DNA of 35,293 nucleotides. Source: Streptomyces sp. CBMA29 (GTDB lineage Bacteria; Actinomycetota; Actinomycetes; Streptomycetales; Streptomycetaceae). The stretch covers positions 1-35,293 of the forward strand of contig NZ_MECL01000216.1 in assembly GCF_014596445.1 (NCBI RefSeq), in the 5' to 3' direction. A model generated the notes under the pieces. The model did not search any database. It worked only from the letters and a program-made list of their open reading frames with translations, and was not told the origin of the DNA. A program made the translations under genes and the position numbers. Shown here piece by piece: positions 6,079 through 15,056 of this stretch (the stretch's first letter is position 1; each line of letters begins with the position of its first letter).

Positions 6079-7215
6079 ATGTCGATGATCCGTGATCTGC
6101 GCGCTGTCGTACGCCCCGCGCTGCGCAAGAGCACCGCGTCCTACGACTACGGGCCGACTCACGACGTCTCGGCCGCCGGAAGCGCGGTGGTGGACTGCGC
6201 GGTCTACCGCGACGGCGTGCGGTGCGGCGACACCGCCGGTCTCAGCGAGGCGCTGGCGAGCGTGCGGGCCGGGCGCAGCGGCGAGCAGTGCGACGGGCGG
6301 GACGGCTTCGTGTGGATCGGTCTGCACGAGCCGACCGAGCAGGAGTTCGCCGGTATCGCCCAGGAGTTCGGCCTGCACCCGCTGGCGGTCGAGGACGCGG
6401 TCCACGCCCATCAGCGGCCGAAGCTGGAGCGGTACGACGACTCGCTGTTCACGGTCTTCAAGACGATCCGCTACGTCGAGCACGCCGAGCTGACCGCCAC
6501 CAGCGAGGTGGTGGAGAGCGGCGAGGTGATGGTCTTCACCGGCCGGTATTTCGTGATCACCGTGCGGCACGGCAGCCACGGTTCGCTGCGCTCGCTGCGG
6601 CACCGCCTCGAAGACGACCCCGAGCTGCTGGCCAAGGGCCCGTCGGCCGTCCTGCACGCCATCGCCGACCAGGTCGTGGACGACTATCTGGCCGTCACCG
6701 AGGCCGTGCAGGACGACATCGACGAGGTCGAGATCGACGTCTTCTCGGCCGAGAACGGCAAGCCGTCGCGCGGCGGCGACGCGGGCCGGATCTACCAGCT
6801 CAAGCGCGAGGTGCTGGAGTTCAAGCGCGCGGTGGCGCCGCTGCTGCGGCCGATGCAGGTGCTCGGCGAGCGGCCGATGCGACTGATCGACCCGGAGATC
6901 CAGAAGTACTTCCGCGACGTCGCCGACCACGTGGCCCGCGTCCACGAGCAGGTCATGGGCTTCGACGACCTGCTGAACTCGATCCTCCAGGCCAACCTCG
7001 CGCAGGCCACCGTCGTGCAGAACGAGGACATGCGCAAGATCACCGCGTGGGCGGCGATCCTGGCCGTCCCGACGATGATCACCGGCGTGTACGGGATGAA
7101 CTTCGACGTCATGCCCGAGCTGCGCTGGAAGTTCGGCTATCCGACCGTGCTGATCGGCATCGTGGCGATCTGTTACGTGATCCACCGCGGCTTCCGGCGC
7201 AACGGCTGGCTCTGA
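6079..7215 (+). CDS. corA: CorA-type magnesium/cobalt transporter (378 aa)
   Basis: A CorA-family Mg2+ channel of the cytoplasmic membrane. The long cytoplasmic domain ends in two C-terminal membrane helices, and the signature YGMNF followed by MPEL sits at the end of the first helix, where it forms the selectivity loop of the pentamer. Length is normal for actinobacterial CorA, and the positively charged end RGFRRNGWL is typical. The ATG at 6079 is chosen over an upstream in-frame start at 6037 because GAAGGAG lies 6-7 nt before it. The gene has a ~300-nt structured leader, converges on the EamA gene, and lies about 2.8 kb from an MgtE-like/DUF1003 pair that may share the magnesium theme. 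Confidence 0.9.
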   Translation: MSMIRDLRAVVRPALRKSTASYDYGPTHDVSAAGSAVVDCAVYRDGVRCGDTAGLSEALASVRAGRSGEQCDGRDGFVWIGLHEPTEQEFAGIAQEFGLHPLAVEDAVHAHQRPKLERYDDSLFTVFKTIRYVEHAELTATSEVVESGEVMVFTGRYFVITVRHGSHGSLRSLRHRLEDDPELLAKGPSAVLHAIADQVVDDYLAVTEAVQDDIDEVEIDVFSAENGKPSRGGDAGRIYQLKREVLEFKRAVAPLLRPMQVLGERPMRLIDPEIQKYFRDVADHVARVHEQVMGFDDLLNSILQANLAQATVVQNEDMRKITAWAAILAVPTMITGVYGMNFDVMPELRWKFGYPTVLIGIVAICYVIHRGFRRNGWL

Positions 7216-7251
7216 CGCGGATACGCGGGGCCGCGGGCACGCGGGTCCGCG
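7216..7251. terminator. Hairpin between convergent corA and EamA genes
   Basis: CGCGGA at 7216-7221 pairs with TCCGCG at 7246-7251 around a G/C-rich interior that can pair further. It fills the 42-bp gap between the two stop codons and could terminate both transcripts. Confidence 0.4.
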
Positions 7252-7257
7252 CGGCGC

Positions 7258-8220
7258 TCAGGCGGTCTTCCGGCGGTCGGCGAGGATCACCAGGGCCAGG
7301 CCCACGAGGATCACGCAGAGCGCCGGGTAGGCGGACCAGGCCGGGATCTGGCCCAGCCACAGCGCGGCGATCAGCGCCGCGCCCGGCGTCTCCAGCAGGA
7401 TCGCGGTGGAGGTGGTGGACGGGCCGAGGCCGCGTACCACCCGGTTGAGCAGCGAGTGCCCGAGCAGTTGCGCGACGACGGTGAGGGCGGCGATCTTCAG
7501 CCACGTACGGCCGTCGTAGCCGCCGAGCGCGGAGCCGGAGACCAGGCAGGTGACCAGCAGGACCGCGGCGGTGGTGGCGTAGCAGACGTAGGTGTACGCG
7601 GTCGTGCTCGCGGTTCTGCGCACCTCGGAGCCGAGCAGGACGTATCCGGCGGCGGCGATGCCCCCGCCGAGGGCCAGGGCGTCGCCCGCGAGGGCCCGGG
7701 TGTCGGTGGACAGGTCGATGCCGGTGAGGATGACGACGCCCACCACGGCGAGCGCGGTGCCCACCCACACCAGCCGGGGCGGCCGGTGGCCGCGTATCCG
7801 CAGGATGATCGTGGTCCAGATCGGCGTGGTGGTGCACAGCGCGGTCGAGGTGGCCACCGACGTCATCGACAGGCTCGGCAGCCACAGCCCGAAGTGCAGC
7901 GCGAGCACCACACCGGCCAGCACCGAGAGCGTCAGCGCCCTGCGGCCCATCCGCCGCAGTTCGGCGCGGCCCCGCCACAGCGCGAACGGGCTGAGGACGC
8001 CGACCGCCATCGCGTTCCGCCAGAAGGCGATGGCGAGCGCGGGCGCGGCTGTCGAGGCGATCAGCGGGGCAGACATCGAGACGCTGGCGATGGCCACGGT
8101 GAGCAGCGTGAAGTCCAGCGTCCGCGCGGCGGCGGGCTCGGCGCCCGGCCCTCCCGCGGCGGCGGGCCCCGTACCGGTGTCCGGCAGCGGAAGCGCGGCG
8201 GCGGCGGGCTCGGCGGTCAC
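7258..8220 (-). CDS. EamA/DMT family transporter (320 aa)
   Basis: A drug/metabolite transporter superfamily protein with two EamA repeats and about ten membrane helices starting near residue 35; the internal repeat boundary is near the middle. A conserved-looking segment ALCTTTPIWTTI precedes it, and GPSTTSTAILLETPGAALIAALWLG marks the second repeat. The substrate is unknown. The frame stays open far upstream, but GTG at 8220 is the likely start: GAGGAG lies 4 nt before it and the membrane domain begins soon after an Ala/Pro-rich N-terminus. It is divergent from the gene at 8434 across 213 bp in which I see nothing beyond promoters. Confidence 0.85.
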   Translation of the reverse strand: MTAEPAAAALPLPDTGTGPAAAGGPGAEPAAARTLDFTLLTVAIASVSMSAPLIASTAAPALAIAFWRNAMAVGVLSPFALWRGRAELRRMGRRALTLSVLAGVVLALHFGLWLPSLSMTSVATSTALCTTTPIWTTIILRIRGHRPPRLVWVGTALAVVGVVILTGIDLSTDTRALAGDALALGGGIAAAGYVLLGSEVRRTASTTAYTYVCYATTAAVLLVTCLVSGSALGGYDGRTWLKIAALTVVAQLLGHSLLNRVVRGLGPSTTSTAILLETPGAALIAALWLGQIPAWSAYPALCVILVGLALVILADRRKTA

Positions 8221-8421
8221 GGGACTCCTCAGGGGGGACGCGGTGCGGGGGCGGTGACGGGGACGGTGGCGGCCGCGGGTCGGACATCGGAGCGTCGGAC
8301 ACGGGAGCGGATACGGCGCCGCGCCCGTCGGCAGCCACCAGCGTAAGGCCCATGGCGGGTCCACGTACCTGTCGGTCCGTACCGTGGTACCGGCCGGGGT
8401 CCGCTGCCTGTGACCAGCGCC

Positions 8422-8427
8422 TAAAGT
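8422..8427 (+). promoter_or_regulatory. Candidate -10 box (TAAAGT) of a leaderless transcript
   Basis: TAAAGT ends 6 nt before the ATG at 8434, and no Shine-Dalgarno sequence precedes that ATG. Confidence 0.55.
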
Positions 8428-8433
8428 GGCGGC

Positions 8434-8949
8434 ATGACGACCGCTGTGAGCGCAGAGCAGACCGCCCTCGTCGAGGAGGCCACCAAGAAGTCGGGCCTGG
8501 TGTGGGTGGACGGCCAGGCGCTGTGGCACGCGTGGGTGGACGGCGCGATGTGCGTGGTCGGCGGCGGGCCCGTCGAGCAGCCGCTGCCGCCGGGGCTCGC
8601 CGACGGCGGGCGCGCCACGGTCGTCGTCCGTAGCAAGGACAAGGGCGGGCGGCTGGTGGCCTGGACGGCCCTGGCCGCCCTGCTGCCGCCGGACGGAGAG
8701 GCGTGGGCGGCGGCCGTCGCGGAGCTGAAGGGCAAGCGGCTCAACTCCGTCGACGCCGAGACGGTCACCGAGCGCTGGGCCCGCGACTGCCGGGTCTTCC
8801 GGCTGGCGCCCGAGGGCGCTCCCGTCGAGCACCCAGGCGCGATGCCGGACGTCTCCGGCGCGGCGGTCCCGGCCGCGACCCCGGCCACGACCCGGCATCC
8901 GGTCCCGGCCGGCCTGCCGAAGCTGCTGGCCCGCCGCCGCAAGGCGTAG
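8434..8949 (+). CDS. Conserved hypothetical protein (171 aa)
   Basis: I recognise this only as a conserved actinomycete protein of unknown function. The first ~130 residues look like a small alpha/beta domain with conserved tryptophans: GLVWVDGQALWHAWVDG near 22-38, VVVRSKDKGGRLVAW near 63-77, and RWARDCRVFRL near 115-125. The remainder is an Ala/Pro-rich tail ending in RRRKA. There is no signal peptide or membrane helix. A split-barrel (FMN-binding-like) fold is possible but I cannot support it. The gene appears leaderless. It is followed by an inverted pair of short palindromic elements. Confidence 0.75.
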   Translation: MTTAVSAEQTALVEEATKKSGLVWVDGQALWHAWVDGAMCVVGGGPVEQPLPPGLADGGRATVVVRSKDKGGRLVAWTALAALLPPDGEAWAAAVAELKGKRLNSVDAETVTERWARDCRVFRLAPEGAPVEHPGAMPDVSGAAVPAATPATTRHPVPAGLPKLLARRRKA

Positions 8950-8996
8950 GGCCTGTCCGGCGGATCATGGGCGGTCCTGGCGGCGCCTGGCACGCA

Positions 8997-9096
8997 CTCC
9001 CCCCGACTCCGTCCGGAGGTGCCCCCACCGCCATTGCCGAGCGCACGCACCGGACACCGCCAGCCCCGGGCACCTCCCGGACGGAGTCTGGGGGAG
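8997..9096. repeat. Inverted pair of short palindromic elements (copies 2 and 3)
   Basis: 8997-9024 and 9068-9096 are near-perfect reverse complements of each other, differing by one substitution and one indel, around a 43-bp centre. Each half is itself a palindrome of the same family as 4015-4044. The pair lies between convergent genes and could fold into one long hairpin that acts as a bidirectional terminator. Confidence 0.8.
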
Positions 9097-9132
9097 GGAC
9101 CTCGCGGACACGCCCCAGCGCGCCGGGCCCGG

Positions 9133-9858
9133 CTACTTCGTCGTCACCGATTTGCCGTAGTCGACCACCGAGGACTTGTTCGGCGCCGCGAGCGTGAATT
9201 CCTCGCCCCAGTCGGAGAGGGTCAGCGTCCCCGCGTTGCCCGCGCGCTGGTAGCGCAGCGGGTAGGGCGTGCCCTTGAGGGAGACGTCGAGCGAGCCGCC
9301 CTTGGCGCCGTTGAGGGCGACGGTCTTGGTGTCGCCCACCTTGCGGTGGTCGCCGAGCTTGAGGTCGCCGTCGAGCACGAAGAGGTCGGCGAGCAGCACC
9401 TTCTTGTCGGTGAATCCGCTGAACTGCTTGTACGCGGGGTCGGCGGTGGGCACCTTGACGTATTTGTCGTCGAGCTTCTGGGCGGCGGCCTTGCCGTTCG
9501 TGTCGGCGCCGGCGTCGCCGTAGAAGTCGGCGCCCGCCTTGAGGTAGAGGTCGGCGCCGACCCGCAGGAGCTGGAAGGTCGTGCCCTTGGTGGTGACCTC
9601 GCCGACGCCGCCGTTGTCCCGCAGCCGCATGTCGAGGCGGAAGCTCTGCCCCTTGCTGATCACCGTGCCCGCCAGGCGTACGGTCGGCGCGGTCTCGGCG
9701 GCGGTCTTCGCCTTCTGCTCGACGGTCGCGGGCGGCAGTTTGGCGACGCCGTTGGTGCCCGCGTCGGGGTCGCCGCCGAAGCCGAGGCATCCGGTGAGCA
9801 CGGTCGCCGCGCACAGTGTTCCGAGAGCGGCGGCTGCGGTCCGGCGGCCGGGATACAC
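9133..9858 (-). CDS. Secreted lipoprotein (241 aa), possibly LppX/LprG-like
   Basis: The start at GTG 9858 (AGGAGG 10 nt upstream) gives a type II signal peptide: RR near residue 5, a hydrophobic core, and lipobox LTGC with Cys24 as the lipidated residue. The mature part is a soluble ~215-residue domain of beta-rich character with many short Lys/Asp turns. It suggests the LolA/LppX_LprAFG fold of actinobacterial lipoproteins, which bind lipids, but this fold call is inference. It is divergent from the MgtE-like gene across 185 bp that contains palindrome copy 4. Confidence 0.8.
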   Translation of the reverse strand: MYPGRRTAAAALGTLCAATVLTGCLGFGGDPDAGTNGVAKLPPATVEQKAKTAAETAPTVRLAGTVISKGQSFRLDMRLRDNGGVGEVTTKGTTFQLLRVGADLYLKAGADFYGDAGADTNGKAAAQKLDDKYVKVPTADPAYKQFSGFTDKKVLLADLFVLDGDLKLGDHRKVGDTKTVALNGAKGGSLDVSLKGTPYPLRYQRAGNAGTLTLSDWGEEFTLAAPNKSSVVDYGKSVTTK

Positions 9859-9885
9859 GTGTTCTCGTCCTCCTGCGGAGACGGC

Positions 9886-9914
9886 GGGGGGCACCCCGGA
9901 CGAGTCCGGGGAGG
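9886..9914. repeat. Short palindromic element, copy 4
   Basis: CCCCGGAC (9894-9901) and GTCCGGGG (9904-9911) form a perfect 8-bp palindrome with a 2-nt centre, framed by GGGGGCAC and GAGG as in the copies at 4015, 8997 and 9068. It lies in the leader of the lipoprotein gene. Confidence 0.55.
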
Positions 9915-10043
9915 CGTCCAGAAGCTACCGCACGGTACCCCGGCGGGCACCCCATGGGGCGGGCAAGATCCGCTGGGAGTAGCCTGGCGACGGATGACGA
10001 GTGGACCGGAGCAGCCCTCCGTGGACCGGTAGGAGGCCCCCCG

Positions 10044-11568
10044 ATGGCCGCAGGCAGCCCGCGGGTCTTCGTCTCCCATCTTTCGGGCGTCGCGGTCTTC
10101 GACCCGAACGGCGACCAGGTGGGCCGGGTCCGTGACGTCGTGGTGATGCTGCGGGTCGGCGGACGGCCGCCGCGAGTGCTCGGCCTGGTGGTCGAGGTGG
10201 TGAGCCGCCGCCGGATCTTCCTGCCCATGACGCGGGTCACCGGGGTCGAGTCCGGCCAGGTGATCACCACCGGGGTCCTGAACATGCGCCGCTTCGAGCA
10301 GCGGCCGACCGAGACGCTGGTGCTGGGCGAGCTGCTGGACCGCCGGGTGCGGCTGGTCTCCGAAGAACCGGGACAGGACGCGGGACAGGGCTCGGGCCAG
10401 GACGCCGGCCAGGGCTCGGGGCAGGACGCAGCTCAGGAGGCGGGGCAGGGCGCGGGAGGGGACAGCGGGCAGGGCGCGGCGGACGGGAGCGCGGGCGAGT
10501 CCGGCGCGGAGGTCACCGTCCTCGACGTCTCCATGACCCAGCTCCCGGCCCGCCGCGACTGGGAGATCGACAAGGTCTTCGTCCGCCGCGGCAGGCCCAA
10601 AGGGGCGCGCGCGGCGCTTCCTTGGAAGGGGGGCGGCGGGCGGCGGGCGGGCGCCACCCTCACCGTCGACTGGTCGGCGGTGACCGGCTTCCGGCTGGCC
10701 GAGGACGGCCAGGGCGCCGAGAATCTGGTGGCCACCTTCGAACAGCTCCGCCCGGCCGACCTGGCGAACGTCCTGCACCACCTGTCGCCCAAGCGGCGCG
10801 GCGAGGTGGCCGCGGCGCTCGACGACGACCGGCTGGCGGACGTCCTGGAGGAGCTGCCGGACGACGACCAGGTGGAGATCCTCAGCAAGCTCAAGGAGGA
10901 GCGCGCGGCGGACGTCCTGGAGGCGATGGACCCGGACGACGCGGCCGACCTGCTGGCCGAGCTGCCCGCGGAGGAGCAGGAACGGCTCCTCACGCTGATG
11001 CAGCCGCAGGACGCGGCGGGCGTACGGCGGCTGCTGTCGTACGAGGAGCGGACCGCGGGCGGGCTGATGACCACCGAGCCGATCGTGCTGCGCCCGGACG
11101 CCACGGTCGCCGACGCGCTCGCCCGGATCCGCAACCCCGACCTGTCCCCCGCCCTGGCCGCGCAGGTCTACGTGTGCCGGCCGCCGGACGAGACGCCGAC
11201 CGGCAAGTACCTGGGCCTGGTGCACTTCCAGCGGCTGCTGCGCGACCCGCCGTTCACGCTGCTCGCCTCGATCGTGGACACCGACCTCCAGCCGCTGACG
11301 CCCGACACCCCGCTGCCCGCGGTGACCAGCTATCTGGCCACGTACAACATGATCTCGGCGCCAGTGGTGAACGCGACCGGGGGGCTGCTGGGCGCGGTCA
11401 CGGTGGACGACGTGCTGGACCACCTGCTGCCCGAGGACTGGCGCGAGACGGATCTGCACGGCGCGGTCGGGCCGCACGGGCACCACATGACGGACGACGG
11501 CACGGACGACGGCACGGACGACGCGGCGGACGACGACGCGCGGGGCGGCATGACGGGGGTGGGCGACG

Positions 11569-11582
<14 letters not shown>
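10044..11582 (+). CDS. PRC-barrel / MgtE N-domain / CBS-pair protein without membrane domain (512 aa)
   Basis: Domains in order: a PRC-barrel-like region (~5-105), a Gln/Gly/Asp low-complexity linker (~108-155), a second PRC-like stretch (~156-220), the superhelical MgtE_N domain (~225-330, with repeated LPDDD and MDPDDA-type motifs), two CBS domains (~335-465) and an Asp-rich tail. In true MgtE channels, MgtE_N plus CBS form the cytosolic Mg2+ sensor and a five-helix pore follows; here the pore is absent. The ATG at 10044 follows AGGAGG by 7 nt. The gene overlaps the DUF1003 gene by 14 nt, so the two are translationally coupled. M. tuberculosis has a similar neighbourhood near mrp. A Mg2+-sensing role is inference from the family. 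Confidence 0.85.
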
Positions 11583-12312
<730 letters not shown>

Positions 12313-12332
12313 ACGGCGCTCGGCCACCGCCG

Positions 12333-12338
12333 TACCAT
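12333..12338 (+). promoter_or_regulatory. Candidate -10 box (TACCAT) of a leaderless mrp transcript
   Basis: TACCAT ends 6 nt before the ATG at 12345; no Shine-Dalgarno is present. A weak -35 candidate (CTGAAC, 12309-12314) overlaps the stop codon of the DUF1003 gene. Confidence 0.5.
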
Positions 12339-12344
12339 CGACGT

Positions 12345-13502
12345 ATGGCTACCGACACCGCAGTCTCCACGCCGACCGAAGACGCCGTGCGCGCCGCGCT
12401 CGCGACGGTGAACGACCCGGAGATCCACAAACCGATCACCGACCTCGGCATGGTCAAGTCCGTGGACATCGGCGCCGACGGCTCGGTCGCCGTCACCGTC
12501 TATCTCACGGTGTCCGGCTGCCCGATGCGCGACACGATCACCAACGCCGTCACGGCGGCGGTCGAGGGCGTCGCCGGGGTCACCTCGGTCCGCGTCACGC
12601 TGGACGTGATGAGCGACGAGCAGCGCCGCGACCTGGCGTCGTCGCTGCGCGGCGGGCAGGCGGAGCGGGAGATCCCGTTCGCCCAGCCGGGCTCGCTGAC
12701 CAGGGTCTACGCGGTCGCGTCCGGCAAGGGCGGGGTCGGCAAGTCCTCGGTGACGGTCAACCTGGCGGCGGCGATGGCGGCCGACGGGCTGAAGGTCGGC
12801 GTCGTGGACGCGGACATCTACGGGCACAGCGTGCCGCGCATGCTCGGCGTCGACGGCCGCCCCACCCAGGTCGAGAACATGATCATGCCGCCGTCCGCGC
12901 ACGGCGTGAAGGTCATCTCGATCGGCATGTTCACCCCCGGCAACGAGCCGGTGGTCTGGCGCGGGCCGATGCTGCACCGCGCGCTCCAGCAGTTCCTGGC
13001 CGATGTGTACTGGGGCGACCTGGACGTGCTGCTGCTCGACCTGCCGCCCGGCACCGGTGACATCGCCATCTCGGTGGCGCAGCTCGTGCCCAACGCGGAG
13101 ATCCTGGTCGTGACCACCCCGCAGCAGGCGGCGGCCGAGGTCGCCGAGCGCGCCGGGTCGATCGCCGTGCAGACCCACCAGAAGATCGTCGGCGTGGTGG
13201 AGAACATGGCGGGCATGCCGTGCCCGCACTGCGACGAGATCATCGACGTCTTCGGCGCGGGCGGCGGCGAGCGGGTCGCCGAGGGCCTGACCCGTACGAC
13301 CGGCGCGACCGTGCCCGTCCTCGGGCAGATCCCGATCGACGTGCGGCTGCGCGAGGGCGGCGACGACGGGCGTCCGGTCGCCCTCAGCAACCCCGACTCC
13401 CCCGCGGGCGCGGCCCTGCGGTCCATCGCGGGCAAGCTGGGCGGCCGTCAGCGCGGCCTGGCGGGGATGTCGCTGGGGATCACGCCGCGCAACAAGTTCT
13501 GA
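12345..13502 (+). CDS. mrp: Mrp/NBP35-type P-loop ATPase, Fe-S cluster carrier (385 aa)
   Basis: A cytoplasmic ATPase of the Mrp/ApbC family, which carries Fe-S clusters to apoproteins. The N-terminal MIP18/DUF59 domain (~10-90) contains a Cys in VSGCPMRD. The deviant Walker A GKGGVGKS lies at 127-134, the switch D-x-D at DADIYGHSVPRML, and the CPHC motif at 293-296 that binds the bridging cluster. Length and domain order are normal. It starts 32 bp after the DUF1003 gene and seems to have its own leaderless promoter. A strong terminator follows at 13538-13578. Confidence 0.93.
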   Translation: MATDTAVSTPTEDAVRAALATVNDPEIHKPITDLGMVKSVDIGADGSVAVTVYLTVSGCPMRDTITNAVTAAVEGVAGVTSVRVTLDVMSDEQRRDLASSLRGGQAEREIPFAQPGSLTRVYAVASGKGGVGKSSVTVNLAAAMAADGLKVGVVDADIYGHSVPRMLGVDGRPTQVENMIMPPSAHGVKVISIGMFTPGNEPVVWRGPMLHRALQQFLADVYWGDLDVLLLDLPPGTGDIAISVAQLVPNAEILVVTTPQQAAAEVAERAGSIAVQTHQKIVGVVENMAGMPCPHCDEIIDVFGAGGGERVAEGLTRTTGATVPVLGQIPIDVRLREGGDDGRPVALSNPDSPAGAALRSIAGKLGGRQRGLAGMSLGITPRNKF

Positions 13503-13537
13503 GCGCTCGGCGGGCGGGCCTGCCGCCCGGCGCGACA

Positions 13538-13578
13538 CGGCGGGGGCGGGCTGATCGGTGATCAGCCCGCCCCCGCCG
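13538..13578. terminator. Strong bidirectional hairpin terminator
   Basis: Perfect 19-bp arms at 13538-13556 and 13560-13578 with a 3-nt loop lie between convergent mrp and the next minus-strand gene. Confidence 0.85.
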
Positions 13579-13623
13579 TCCGCGTAGCGCCTCAAAGGCG
13601 CCTGAGAGTGCCCTGAGGGCGCC

Positions 13624-14238
13624 TCAGACCTCGTACAGGGTCACGTCCTTGACCACGGCCAGTCCGAGGCCGTACGCGCTCATGCCGCGGCCGTACGCGC
13701 CGAGGTGGACACCGCGGGCCGAGCCCGCCATGACCCAGCCGTACTCGGACTCGCGGTAGTGGAACGGCGTCGGGTCGCCGTCGACCGGAAGGGTCAGCGT
13801 CGACCAGCCGCTGCCCGCCAGGTCGTCGGCGAGATCCCACGCGGTGGCGGTCTGCTGGTCGAGCCAGTCCTCGCGCAGGGCCCGGTCCATGGTGGTGGGC
13901 CAGGTGCAGGACAGCAGGCCGGACCCGGCGATCCAGGCCGCGGAGGAGACCGAGGTCGCCTCCAGTACGCCGGTGCCGTCGGAGCTGCGCCGTCCGGGGC
14001 GGTTGGCGAGGGTGACGACCGCGGCGAACCGCAGTTCTTTGGTGTCTGCTGGAGCCGACTTCAGCGAAGGCTCGTCACCATGCCCTATTGAGCCGTGCTC
14101 GACCGTGCCGTCCCCGCTGACGCCGACCGTGCCCAGCCAGCGCCGTCCGGTGAACGCCTCGTCCAGCCCGTACCAAGGGAAGTCGGCCATCAAGTAGCCG
14201 TCGACCGTCCCACGAGCACTGCCGGTCTTCGTCTCCAT
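13624..14238 (-). CDS. Conserved hypothetical protein (204 aa)
   Basis: A soluble protein without signal peptide or membrane helix that I know only as an actinomycete hypothetical. Visible landmarks are DFPWYGLDEAFTGRRWLG near residues 19-36, many Trp and Tyr residues, and a C-terminal segment GRGMSAYGLGLAVVKDVTLYEV. The ATG at 14238 follows GGAGGAGG by 11 nt. A 17-bp palindrome about 65 bp upstream could be its operator. It is downstream of tatB on the same strand but probably separately transcribed. Confidence 0.75.
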   Translation of the reverse strand: METKTGSARGTVDGYLMADFPWYGLDEAFTGRRWLGTVGVSGDGTVEHGSIGHGDEPSLKSAPADTKELRFAAVVTLANRPGRRSSDGTGVLEATSVSSAAWIAGSGLLSCTWPTTMDRALREDWLDQQTATAWDLADDLAGSGWSTLTLPVDGDPTPFHYRESEYGWVMAGSARGVHLGAYGRGMSAYGLGLAVVKDVTLYEV

Positions 14239-14299
14239 GCGGTGTTACGCCTCCTCCGTGCCCATCTGGGCGACTCGCCATCTTGCCCGACCCTGGGTG

Positions 14300-14316
14300 G
14301 GTTCGGGAGCCGAACC
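14300..14316. promoter_or_regulatory. Operator-like palindrome GGTTCGG-GAG-CCGAACC
   Basis: Perfect 7-bp arms with a 3-nt centre lie in the 147-bp gap between tatB and the hypothetical gene at 13624-14238. The size fits a dimeric repressor site; no regulator is identified. Confidence 0.4.
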
Positions 14317-14385
14317 GGCTCACGGTGACGGCGAACACACGGACAATAGCCACCTGGAGGGGTGAAAAGGCGTGATCTGGTTGAC

Positions 14386-14883
14386 TCAGGTCGCGTCGGA
14401 ATCGAACGGCGGAGCCTCGCCGGGCTCCAGGCCGTCCTTCTTGCGGAGCCGGTCGGGCGTGGCCGAGGAGCCGCCGCCGGAGGCCGGTCCCGGTGTGCCG
14501 GACGACGAACCGGCCGCGCCGGACGAGCCGTTGGCGGCGGAGGCGGGCTCCACCCCGTTGACCGCGTCGGTGACTTCGGCCATCTCCTTGCGGAAGTCGA
14601 AGCCGTTGCGGATGTCCTTGAGGCCCAGCTCGTCCATGTCGCTGTCGCTCATCAGATTCTTCTTGATGAACGTCTTCGGATTGAGGTCCTCGAACTCGAA
14701 GTCCTTGAACTCGGGGCCCAGCTCCCGCCGGATGTCTTCCTTGGCGCTGTCCGAGAACTCCCTGACCTTCCGGATGAAGTTCATGGTGTCCTGGATGACC
14801 TTCGGCAGCTTGTCGGGGCCGAAGACAAGGACGGCAAGGACCACGATCGCGACCAGCTCCAGCGGGCCTATGTCGAAGAACAC
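14386..14883 (-). CDS. tatB: Sec-independent translocase protein TatB (165 aa)
   Basis: A Tat protein-export subunit. From GTG 14883 the protein begins MFFDIGPLELVAIVVLAVLV, the short N-terminal membrane helix with the conserved Gly-Pro, followed by FGPDKLPKVI and an amphipathic helix, then a charged stretch and a disordered Ser/Gly/Pro tail. The GTG is fixed by AAGGAG 7 nt upstream and by family conservation; a longer frame exists but is not needed. In M. tuberculosis tatB follows sigE-rseA-htrA. Here it follows sigma and anti-sigma genes with only 173 bp between and no htrA. Confidence 0.92.
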   Translation of the reverse strand: MFFDIGPLELVAIVVLAVLVFGPDKLPKVIQDTMNFIRKVREFSDSAKEDIRRELGPEFKDFEFEDLNPKTFIKKNLMSDSDMDELGLKDIRNGFDFRKEMAEVTDAVNGVEPASAANGSSGAAGSSSGTPGPASGGGSSATPDRLRKKDGLEPGEAPPFDSDAT

Positions 14884-15056
14884 CTTGCAGCTCCTTGGGA
14901 CGTCCACAGCCGGGAAGGCAGGGTCCGGCGGACTTTACGGTACCTGTCCGCGCGGGCGGTGCGGGAGTGGCTCCGGCTAACAGTACGTCGCCCGGGGGTA
15001 AAGGGTCAGCCCCCGAGCCCGCTCCGGTGACCGGCCGGAGACCGGCCGGTGGCCGG

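Noticed and set aside
6034..7185. Long open frame of 383 codons antisense to corA, and similar long antisense frames elsewhere (for example 9660-11831 minus)
   Set aside because: High G+C removes stop codons from shadow frames. Their translations are Arg/His/Gly/Asp-rich without domains, and the opposite strand carries well-recognised proteins.
7258..8898. A 546-codon version of the EamA transporter
   Set aside because: The added N-terminus is low complexity, is antisense to the gene at 8434, and the GTG at 8220 has a good ribosome site.
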